A DNA stretch of 21,018 nucleotides, from positions 1 to 21,018 of the forward strand of contig CAZZNQ010000071.1 of the NCBI GenBank assembly GCA_964655775.1, written 5' to 3'. The position numbers and the translations under genes are program-made. The notes beneath the pieces are model-generated. The model had not been told where the DNA came from. It did not search any database and saw only the letters and a program-made list of their open reading frames with translations. The stretch comes from CAZZNQ01 sp964655775 (lineage in GTDB: Bacteria > Planctomycetota > Brocadiia > SM23-32). Below, one piece after another: positions 1 through 6,834 of this stretch (position 1 is the first letter of the stretch; the number at the start of each line of letters is the position of its first letter).

Positions 1-616
<616 letters not shown>

Positions 617-676
617 CAATGCAGTTCCGTTTGCAGGTATATGCTGAGATCAGGGGACGAGAACCATCCCTGAGGC

Positions 677-682
677 ATTATA
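677..682 (-). promoter_or_regulatory. Putative -10 box for ilvB, in the spoVG-ilvB gap
   Basis: The minus strand carries a perfect TATAAT 60 bp upstream of the ilvB ATG. No good -35 hexamer sits at 16-18 bp; TTGCAG is only 12 bp away. Just downstream is a 6-bp inverted repeat (TCAGGG at 650-655, CCCTGA at 668-673) near the predicted transcript start. No leader peptide, T-box or T-rich terminator is visible in the 166-bp gap 617-782. Confidence 0.4.
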
Positions 683-782
683 CACGCAGGGCGGCTGCAA
701 TCCAGTGACGAATCCCCCCGAAGCGCGCTGCCGCCTCAGGGGACACTCCCGCACCGGAACGCCCCGCCGGCCCAGAGGACGA

Positions 783-1727
783 CTACAGTATGCCTTCCCC
801 GAACGAGCCCGACCCGGCCTCGCGGCGCTTCCGCGACCTGCGGACGCGCTTCTCCGACCCTTCCTCTTCGTCCTGGCCTTCCTCTTCTTCGCCGGCGTCT
901 TCGTGATCCTCTTCCTCCGCCTCTTCGTCGACGTCTTCTTCCACGTCGGACTCGGTCACGCCCTCGGCGAAGGCCCCGGCCTCGGCCGGCTGCTGCTCTG
1001 CGTCCTCGGCCTCGACCTCATCTTCTTCCTCGATGTCCTCGTGCACGCCGAATTCAGAGATCTCCTCGCCGAGGATGCCGGGCTCACCCGGACGCTCGAG
1101 CACAACCCTCTCCTCGTCCTCGACCTCGAAGGACATGAAGCCGGTCCTTCGTGCGCGCGCCGGTGTCTCCTCCTCCACCGGCTCCTCATCTTCCGTATCG
1201 GCGAAGTCGGGGATCTGTACCGGCTCCTCCTCTTGCTCCGCCGTTTCGGCCGGCTCGGCCTCGACCTCCTCTTTGCCCGCTTCCTCGTCCTCGTCCAGGT
1301 CGTAGTCGTCCACGTCGTAATCGTCCTCGTCCTCCGCCGACTCTTCGACCATGCCCTGGCGCGCCTTCTCCTCCTCCTGCTCGTATGCCTCCAGAACAAT
1401 GCTCTGGAGCATTTCCCTGCACTCGGTGTTGATCGGGTGGGCGACGTCCACGTGCAGCTTGTCACGCGATTTGGCGCCGTCGCGTCCGGAGGGCAGCGAC
1501 TTGCCGCAGTCCCCACAGTATTTCGCCCGGAGCGGATTCTTCGAGCCGCAGTTCGGGCAGCCGCTGCTGAGCTTGCGACTCGGCATAGCGACGAAGAAGC
1601 CCTTCCGGCCTTCGATCACGCGCAGATCGTGCACGACGAAGTCGTCGTCGATGGTGATGCTGCAGAAGGCGCGAAGCCTGTCCGAGCGTTGGCGCATCAG
1701 CTTGACCCGTACTTCCGTGATATTCAA
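783..1727 (-). CDS. spoVG: SpoVG-family protein with inserted zinc ribbon and long acidic C-terminal tail
   Basis: SpoVG proteins are small nucleic-acid-binding regulators. The core is clear: NITEVRVKLM, then FCSITIDDDFVVHDLRVIEG and FFVAMPSRK (residues 44-52), resuming as VDVAHPINTECREMLQ (93-108). Between the two halves sits a Cys4 ribbon, C57-x2-C60 and C71-x2-C74. From about residue 116 the chain becomes a low-complexity Glu/Asp-rich tail of about 170 residues, then a short basic patch (KRVRRSRKRR). The total is 314 aa against roughly 80-100 for classical SpoVG. The start is TTG at 1727, which gives the family N-terminus exactly and has GGAGG seven bases upstream. It lies 22 bp after ispE, the last gene of the run from ftsB. 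Zinc-ribbon versions are, as I recall, usual in Planctomycetota; the tail length is the odd part. Its role in this organism is unknown. Confidence 0.9.
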   Translation of the reverse strand: MNITEVRVKLMRQRSDRLRAFCSITIDDDFVVHDLRVIEGRKGFFVAMPSRKLSSGCPNCGSKNPLRAKYCGDCGKSLPSGRDGAKSRDKLHVDVAHPINTECREMLQSIVLEAYEQEEEKARQGMVEESAEDEDDYDVDDYDLDEDEEAGKEEVEAEPAETAEQEEEPVQIPDFADTEDEEPVEEETPARARRTGFMSFEVEDEERVVLERPGEPGILGEEISEFGVHEDIEEEDEVEAEDAEQQPAEAGAFAEGVTESDVEEDVDEEAEEEDHEDAGEEEEGQDEEEGSEKRVRRSRKRREAGSGSFGEGIL

Positions 1728-1749
1728 AGAAGTCCCTCCCTGTCGCCGG

Positions 1750-2667
1750 TCAGGTGCGCGGGGAATGCCGGGAGCCCACAGTATGAGCCGCCGCGCACGG
1801 TACCGACAATTCGGATTCCAGCAAGGCTGCCGCCCTTCTCGCGCATTCCTCGTCGGGTGCAACCGCAAAGAAGCATGCCCCGCTCCCCGAGAGAAGCAGG
1901 GCCCTCAGCCCGCATCGCTCCTTCATCGCCTTCAGTTCGCTCCACAGTTGCCTGAGATCGGGATGAAGTGACAAAGCGATCGGTTGCAGATCGTTCTGCA
2001 TACCATCCGACACCATCCGCCAGTCGCCCTTCTCCAGGGCCACAAGTACATTGTTACTTGTGACACTGCGGGTTGTCAAGACGGTTCGCACGGAAGCGTA
2101 CACCTCCGCGGTAGATACGTGCAGGCGCGGCATGATGATGACGTAATGCATTTGGACGGGAGAACTTAGCGGAGTCACACGCTCTCCCCTGCCCTCACAC
2201 AGGGCGGTGCCGCCGTAGATGAAGAATGGCACGTCGGACCCGAGTTCGGCCGCCAGACCGGCCAGGTCGCTCTGAGTGACATCCAGCCCCCAGAGCTCGC
2301 TGAGGCCCAACAGCGCGTGCGCGGCGTCGGAGCTGCCGCCGCCCATTCCACCGCCGACGGGGATGCGCTTGACCAGCCGGATCGCCGCCCCCTGCTCAAC
2401 ACCGCAGCGCTCCTGAAGCAGCCGCCCCGCCCGAACGACGAGGTTCTCCTCGTCCGCAGGCAGTTCCGCATCGCTGCACAAGAGACGGAGTTCCTCACCT
2501 TCCAGCCGTTCGAACTGCAGCTCGTCGAACAAGCTCACCGTCTGCATCACGGTCCGTATCTCGTGATAGCCGTCCGGCCTCTTCCCGAGAATCTCGAAGT
2601 AGAGGTTGACCTTCCCCGGGGCGAGAAGGCGGAGTTCTTGGGATGCACGCCTACCGGGCCGGTCCAT
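1750..2667 (-). CDS. ispE: 4-diphosphocytidyl-2-C-methyl-D-erythritol kinase
   Basis: This GHMP kinase phosphorylates the 2-hydroxyl of CDP-methylerythritol in the MEP isoprenoid pathway, in the cytoplasm. Visible motifs are APGKVNLYFEILGKRPDGYH at about residues 16-35 (substrate site), the ATP-binding loop PVGGGMGGGSSDAA (103-116), SDVPFFIYGGTA, and the C-terminal GHMP motif LLLSGSGACFF. At 305 aa the length is normal for the family. The ATG at 2667 is chosen because it lies just ahead of the conserved N-terminus. It puts the start 17 bp inside the 3' end of rsmD, so the two genes are probably translationally coupled. spoVG follows after 22 bp. An ispE-spoVG neighbourhood also exists in Bacillus-type genomes. 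Confidence 0.96.
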   Translation of the reverse strand: MDRPGRRASQELRLLAPGKVNLYFEILGKRPDGYHEIRTVMQTVSLFDELQFERLEGEELRLLCSDAELPADEENLVVRAGRLLQERCGVEQGAAIRLVKRIPVGGGMGGGSSDAAHALLGLSELWGLDVTQSDLAGLAAELGSDVPFFIYGGTALCEGRGERVTPLSSPVQMHYVIIMPRLHVSTAEVYASVRTVLTTRSVTSNNVLVALEKGDWRMVSDGMQNDLQPIALSLHPDLRQLWSELKAMKERCGLRALLLSGSGACFFAVAPDEECARRAAALLESELSVPCAAAHTVGSRHSPRT

Positions 2668-3247
2668 CGTCGTCCCCGCAGAAAGTGAAGAACGTAAGCT
2701 GGCTCTGGCCGTATATGCGCTGGTCGTCCTCGCACAGAAACCGACACGGCCAGACCATGAACGGCATCGGGCGGTGGTGCATGACCACCGTGCAGCCCGG
2801 ACGCAGCCAGTCGGCAGAGAGGGCCTCCAGTGCTCGGAAGAGCCGCGCGCGCGCATTCGGATCGTCTATCACGGCGTACGGCGGGTCCACCAGAACAAGG
2901 TCCGCCGGCATCGACCCGGGCACGGGTGTCCTCTCGTGCAGAAGCAATGCGTCGGCCCGGACCACCGTGCACCGTTCTGCCAGGCCGCACCTGGCCGCGT
3001 TCCGCTCGATCAAGGCAGCCAGACGGCCGTCCTGTTCCACGAAGACGCAGGCGTGGGCGTCCCGGCTCAGGGCCTCCAGGCCCAGCCCCCCGCTCCCGCT
3101 GTAGAGGTCGAGCACGGATGCGCCGGGCACTTCATCTCGCAGGATGTTGAAGAGCGACTCCTTCACGCGGTCGAGCATGGGCCGCAGGCGGGGGATGTCC
3201 AGTGTTTCCAGGTTCGTGCCGCGCGCCTTGCCCGCTATGATGCGCAA
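2651..3247 (-). CDS. rsmD: 16S rRNA (guanine966-N2)-methyltransferase RsmD
   Basis: RsmD methylates the N2 of G966 in 16S rRNA using S-adenosylmethionine. The protein opens with MRIIAGKARG, as the family does, followed by LRPMLDRVKESLFNIL (RPTTDRVREALFNIL-like), the SAM loop VLDLYSGSGGLGLEALSR (45-62), and the catalytic DPPY at 121-124. It is 198 aa, normal for RsmD. The start is TTG at 3247 with GGAG six bases upstream; no nearby ATG in this frame preserves the conserved N-terminus. It sits 47 bp after lpxI and overlaps ispE by 17 bp. It is probably a growth-linked passenger in this operon and not a partner of its neighbours. Confidence 0.94.
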   Translation of the reverse strand: MRIIAGKARGTNLETLDIPRLRPMLDRVKESLFNILRDEVPGASVLDLYSGSGGLGLEALSRDAHACVFVEQDGRLAALIERNAARCGLAERCTVVRADALLLHERTPVPGSMPADLVLVDPPYAVIDDPNARARLFRALEALSADWLRPGCTVVMHHRPMPFMVWPCRFLCEDDQRIYGQSQLTFFTFCGDDDGPAR

Positions 3248-3294
3248 TTGCGTCTCCGTGGAATCTCAGCCTGCCGAAGGGAGCGGAACGGCCC

Positions 3295-4158
3295 TCATTG
3301 GGGGGTCGCCTCGGGCGGTTCGTCGAAATCCGGGGCTACGACCACGACGCCGTTGCGGTCGGCTTCCTCGCGCAGTTCGCCTGCATCCAGGGCTATGGTC
3401 CGACCCGGCTCGACGGCCAGCACGGACACGCCGCTCTCGCGGAGCGTCTCGACGGTTGTCGGCCCGATGCAGGGGATGTCGAAGCGGCTGTCGTGACCTT
3501 CCTTAGCCACCTTGACGGCCACCGCCTTGCCCCCCGCCAGTTCTCCACCCCTGCGCAAGGTGGCGTCCGTGCCGTCGATGCCTTCCACAGCGATCACCGC
3601 GCGATCTTTCACCACGATGCACTGCCCTATCTGGAGCGCGGCGATTTTCTTGACAAGGCCCCAGCCGAACCGGATGTCGCGCCACTGCCGACGCGTCGGC
3701 TCGCGTCGGGTTAGGCATCCCGGCCTGACCAGAAGCTCGGGGCAGTACTCCGGCACGCTGGCGACGCGTATGCCCTCCGACTCGAACTCGTCCGCCACGG
3801 CGCCGAGAATGGTATGATCCTCTCGTGTGCGCAGCCGGCGGTACCACATCATCACGGTGCGCCAGTCCGGCAGCATGGCGGCCTTGTTGTCGAACATGCG
3901 GCGCTTGTTGATGCCCCCCACCATGAGCATCGCCTCGACGTCGGCCGCCTTGAAGGTTTTCACCCAGTAGCCCAGCTTGGCAACACCTGTCCAGTGGACC
4001 TCGTCCGCCAGGGCCTCCATCTCCGGCTCGGCGTCGCCGCGTATGCAGACGGCCACGATTCGTTTTCCGCGCCGGCGAAGAGTGCGGGCGACGGCCCGTG
4101 GCAGACCGCCGCTGCCGCACAGCAGCCCGACGGACGGCCTGGTCTGGGAGTCGTTCAT
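3295..4158 (-). CDS. lpxI: UDP-2,3-diacylglucosamine pyrophosphatase LpxI
   Basis: LpxI hydrolyses UDP-2,3-diacylglucosamine to lipid X and UMP, a step in lipid A synthesis carried out by LpxH in enterobacteria. The 287-aa product has the N-terminal GLLCGSGGLPRAVARTLRRR nucleotide-site segment, the central MVGGINKRRMF motif (about residues 79-89), and the C-terminal DUF1009 half. That half contains VVKDRAVIAVEGIDGTDATL and the RFDIPCIGPTTVETL stretch (about 225-239), which should carry the family's essential aspartate (D227; inferred). The ATG at 4158 lies 12 bp after the proA stop and has no strong ribosome binding site, so it may rely on coupling. Its presence implies an outer membrane containing lipid A. 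No other lpx gene is in the window. Confidence 0.92.
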   Translation of the reverse strand: MNDSQTRPSVGLLCGSGGLPRAVARTLRRRGKRIVAVCIRGDAEPEMEALADEVHWTGVAKLGYWVKTFKAADVEAMLMVGGINKRRMFDNKAAMLPDWRTVMMWYRRLRTREDHTILGAVADEFESEGIRVASVPEYCPELLVRPGCLTRREPTRRQWRDIRFGWGLVKKIAALQIGQCIVVKDRAVIAVEGIDGTDATLRRGGELAGGKAVAVKVAKEGHDSRFDIPCIGPTTVETLRESGVSVLAVEPGRTIALDAGELREEADRNGVVVVAPDFDEPPEATPQ

Positions 4159-4170
4159 TCGCCCGAGGTG

Positions 4171-5427
4171 TCAGGTCCGCAGTTGCCCGTTGCCGACAAC
4201 GCGCCACTTGTAGGTCGTCAGTTCATCCAGCGCCATGGGGCCGCGCGCGTGCAGACGGTCCGTGCTGATGCCGATCTCCGCGCCCAGCCCGAACTGCTCG
4301 CCGTCGTGGAAACGCGTGCTCGTGTTGACGAACACGGCTGCCGAATCCACCTCGTCCAGGAAGCGCTGCGCGCTGACCAGATCTCTCGTCACAATCGCAT
4401 CGCTGTGACCGGAGCCGTAGCGGTTGATGTGGGCGACCGCCTCGTCCAGGTTGTCCACCACGCGAACGGAAAGCGTCAGGTCAAGGTACTCGGTGCTCCA
4501 GTCCTCGGCCGTGGCCCGTTCCATGTCGGCCGCTATCTCACAGCAGGTGGGGCATCCCCTGAGCTGAACGCCCTCCTCGCGGAACACGGGCAGCATCCGC
4601 TGCATAAACTCCCGGGCGATCCCACGATGCACCAGCAGCGTCTCCATCGCGTTGCACACGCCGGGGCGCTGGCACTTGGCGTTCCTGCAAATGGCAATAG
4701 CCATCTCCAGGTCCGCCGTGTCGTCCACAAACACGTGACAGATGCCCTCGTAGTGCTTGATGACCGGGATGGTCGAGGTCTCCACGACGGTTCGGATCAG
4801 CCCCTTTCCGCCGCGCGGTATCACCAGGTCGATGTACTCGTCGGCGCGAAGAAGGCGGCTCACCACCTCTCGGTCCGGCGTGTTGACGAGCTGCACTGCG
4901 CGAGGATCGAGGCCCTCGGCCTCACACGCCCGCGTCATCTGGCGATGGATGGCCAGGTTGGAGTTGATGGCCTCTTTGCCGCCGCGAAGGATCACGGCGT
5001 TGCCGCTCTTCAGGCAGAGCGCACCGGCGTCGGCGGTCACGTTCGGACGCGACTCGAAGATCATGCAGATGACGCCGATGGGCACGCGCACCTTGTCGAT
5101 CTTAAGCCCGTTGGGCAAGATCCAGCCGTCCAGCACGTCGCCTACCGGATCGCGCAGGGCGGCCACTTTCCTCAGCCCGGCGGCCATGCCCTCGATGCGC
5201 TTGTCCGTGAGCTCCAGCCGGTCGATCATGGCTTTCGAGAGCCCGCCCTCGCGGGCGGCGTCCAGATCGGCGGCGTTGGCCTCACGAAGCTCGTCCCGGG
5301 CGTCAAGCAGGTTCCGGGCCGTCGCCTCCAGAACGCTGTTCTTCAGTGCGGTTCCGGCGCGGCTTATGGCTGCTGACGCCCGGCGAGCGGCCTGCGCCAG
5401 GTCCGTGGCGTACTGGGTGACATCCAT
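4171..5427 (-). CDS. proA: Glutamate-5-semialdehyde dehydrogenase (gamma-glutamyl phosphate reductase)
   Basis: ProA reduces gamma-glutamyl phosphate to glutamate-5-semialdehyde with NADPH, the second step of proline synthesis. At 418 aa it is full length. Characteristic segments are VPIGVICMIFESRPNVTADA (115-134), LKSGNAVILRGGKEA, LVIPRGGKGLI (201-211), and KCQRPGVCNAMETLLVH with the catalytic Cys at 258. The C-terminal motif GLGAEIGISTDRLHARGPM is also present. The ATG at 5427 has GGGAG seven bases upstream. It lies 29 bp after the divIC-like gene. The usual partner proB (glutamate 5-kinase) is not in the window, so proline genes are split in this genome or proB lies elsewhere. No sign of degeneration is visible. 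Confidence 0.97.
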   Translation of the reverse strand: MDVTQYATDLAQAARRASAAISRAGTALKNSVLEATARNLLDARDELREANAADLDAAREGGLSKAMIDRLELTDKRIEGMAAGLRKVAALRDPVGDVLDGWILPNGLKIDKVRVPIGVICMIFESRPNVTADAGALCLKSGNAVILRGGKEAINSNLAIHRQMTRACEAEGLDPRAVQLVNTPDREVVSRLLRADEYIDLVIPRGGKGLIRTVVETSTIPVIKHYEGICHVFVDDTADLEMAIAICRNAKCQRPGVCNAMETLLVHRGIAREFMQRMLPVFREEGVQLRGCPTCCEIAADMERATAEDWSTEYLDLTLSVRVVDNLDEAVAHINRYGSGHSDAIVTRDLVSAQRFLDEVDSAAVFVNTSTRFHDGEQFGLGAEIGISTDRLHARGPMALDELTTYKWRVVGNGQLRT

Positions 5428-5456
5428 TGTCTTGCTCCCTATTCGTTCAGACGTAT

Positions 5457-5909
5457 CTACCTGCTGATTCTCCTGTACTCCGCCACCAGGTTCCAGGTCA
5501 GGCAGATCACTGCGCTGAGTACGAACACCGCGGCCGGCAGCCAGAGCTCAAGCCACGGGTACGTCAGAATCCGGATGCCGGCGTCTTGCTCCTGGGGGAC
5601 TCCGGACCTGCGCGGCTTGCGGCCGTCGGACTCGAACTCCAGCACGCGCTCGCCCGGTGCAGCGTAGTTGTACTCCTCCCTGGCGATCCGCTCGATGGCC
5701 TCGGGTGAGGTCAGCAGTTCGTCCCGCTCCGCGCGCAGGCGCGCGTTCTCCTGCTGGAGGCGATCGAGCCTGGCCTGCAGAAGCGCTCGGTCGTCCACCA
5801 TCCGCTGGAGTTGCCGTCCGCGCCGGGACAGGAGAGCGCCGAAGAACGCCGCAACGAATGTAGCAAGGAGTACAGGCAACCAGAACGAACTCAGCGAAAG
5901 AACGCGCAT
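5457..5909 (-). CDS. FtsB/DivIC-family septum formation initiator protein
   Basis: This 150-residue protein resembles the bitopic divisome proteins FtsB and DivIC, which link FtsL and FtsQ/DivIB at the septum. It has a TM helix at about residues 8-27, a coiled coil at about 30-66 (QLQRMVDDRALLQARLDRLQ and onward), then the signature SPEAIERIAREEYNYAAPGE (68-87), which matches the DPEYIEEIAREKLGLVKPGE pattern of the family. The ATG at 5909 is preferred because an earlier start would add an Arg-rich stretch before the TM helix. Unusually, a second hydrophobic helix (about 118-143) follows, giving two membrane passes where FtsB has one. It is first in the operon, behind the promoter at 5986-6015. 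The choice between FtsB and DivIC cannot be made from sequence alone. Confidence 0.8.
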   Translation of the reverse strand: MRVLSLSSFWLPVLLATFVAAFFGALLSRRGRQLQRMVDDRALLQARLDRLQQENARLRAERDELLTSPEAIERIAREEYNYAAPGERVLEFESDGRKPRRSGVPQEQDAGIRILTYPWLELWLPAAVFVLSAVICLTWNLVAEYRRISR

Positions 5910-5943
5910 TGCGGTCGGCTCCCGTGCATTCCGGTAGCGCCTT

Positions 5944-5963
5944 CGGCGGGCGGCTACCCGCCG
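5944..5963 (-). other. GC-rich hairpin in the predicted leader of the ftsB-spoVG operon
   Basis: CGGCGGG (5944-5950) and CCCGCCG (5957-5963) form a perfect 7-bp stem with a 6-nt loop. It lies between the predicted transcript start (about 5979) and the start codon at 5909. No T-run follows, so it is not a classical terminator. It may stabilise the leader or have no role. Confidence 0.4.
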
Positions 5964-5985
5964 TGGGCGGGCATTCATCTCTAAT

Positions 5986-6015
5986 GCTATAACGGTTGAG
6001 ATAGCGTTCTGTCAA
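5986..6015 (-). promoter_or_regulatory. Sigma70-type promoter of the ftsB-proA-lpxI-rsmD-ispE-spoVG operon
   Basis: On the minus strand a perfect -35 TTGACA (6010-6015) is followed after 18 bp by TATAGC (5986-5991). The predicted start is near 5979, leaving a leader of about 70 nt. No other convincing promoter is seen between the six genes. Confidence 0.6.
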
Positions 6016-6032
6016 CCTGACGGCCCCCGTAC

Positions 6033-6061
6033 TTGACACCCACGGCACTATGCGGGACACT
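6033..6061 (+). promoter_or_regulatory. Possible promoter for psd (weak -10)
   Basis: A perfect TTGACA at 6033-6038 lies upstream of psd on the plus strand. At the ideal 17-bp spacing the -10 is only GACACT (6056-6061). A better-looking TATGCG lies too close. The -35 is clear but the call as a whole is weak. It is divergent from the ftsB promoter, with the two -35 boxes 17 bp apart. Confidence 0.35.
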
Positions 6062-6112
6062 CCGTGGACACCACCGTACCATGGCTCCGACCGCATCCCT
6101 CGACCGAACAAC

Positions 6113-6772
6113 ATGCGCATACCACTGACCAAGTACGGTTTACGCGAGATTCTGGTTGGATCGGCGGTCTTCGCCGTCGGCTGCTCCGTGGCCGGCTGGC
6201 TCTACTGGCCGGCGGCGCTCGCCGTCGGTCTTCTGTGGGCGGCTTACCTCGCCTTCTTCCGCGATCCGGAACGCCGCATTCCGGAAGCCCGTGACAGCCT
6301 GTTGAGCCCAGCAGACGGCACCGTATACGACATCTGTGAGGTGGATCCGCCGGGCGAGTTCCTCGGCGACCCTGCCCTGCGGATAGGCATCTTCATGTCC
6401 GTGCTCAACTGCCACGTCAATCGCTCTCCCGCGGAAGGAAAGGTGCGATACGTCCAGTACTTCCCGGGCAGCTTCCTGGACGCGCGCAATCCCGACGCCT
6501 CAACTCGCAACGAGCACAACCTGTTCGGACTGGAGACGGAAGGCGGACGCCGCCTCATGGTCAACCAGATATCCGGCGCGGTGGCGCGGCGCATAGTGTG
6601 CGACCTGAAGCCGGGCAACCTCCTGAAGGCGGGCCAGCGTGTCGGCATGGTGAAGTTCGGAAGCCGCGTCGAACTTTTTGTGCCTGAATCGGACAAAGTG
6701 GATGTGGACGTGCAGCCTGGGGATAGGGTGAAAGCGGGCCTGTCCGTGTTGGCCACGTACGTGCGCGAATAG
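6113..6772 (+). CDS. psd: Phosphatidylserine decarboxylase proenzyme (short type)
   Basis: Psd converts phosphatidylserine to phosphatidylethanolamine at the inner membrane, using a pyruvoyl group made by self-cleavage. The 219-residue product begins with a hydrophobic region (about 13-50), then FRDPERRIPE, LLSPADGTV (about 63-71), NCHVNRSPAEG (99-109) and the cleavage site KFGSRVELF, with G183-S184 as the predicted cut. This is the compact Psd class of about 215-220 aa, not the longer E. coli type with LGST. The ATG at 6113 gives the usual short N-terminus; an in-frame upstream start at 6050 adds an unlikely Pro-rich stretch. No pssA is adjacent. The next gene starts 62 bp downstream on the same strand. 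Confidence 0.94.
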   Translation: MRIPLTKYGLREILVGSAVFAVGCSVAGWLYWPAALAVGLLWAAYLAFFRDPERRIPEARDSLLSPADGTVYDICEVDPPGEFLGDPALRIGIFMSVLNCHVNRSPAEGKVRYVQYFPGSFLDARNPDASTRNEHNLFGLETEGGRRLMVNQISGAVARRIVCDLKPGNLLKAGQRVGMVKFGSRVELFVPESDKVDVDVQPGDRVKAGLSVLATYVRE

Positions 6773-6834
6773 AGTTGTCCTCGGCGTCGGTTGAGCCCTC
6801 TCGCCAAGGCGCCGAATATAGACGGAGCGTCGGT

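Noticed and set aside
705..1955. 416-aa plus-strand frame opposite spoVG
   Set aside because: The Leu/Phe/Val-rich segments are the antisense reading of the Glu/Asp tail of SpoVG and mimic TM helices.
3814..5376. 520-aa plus-strand open frame opposite proA and lpxI
   Set aside because: It is antisense to two genes with strong family motifs, and its own product has biased composition and no recognisable domain. High GC content explains the lack of stops.
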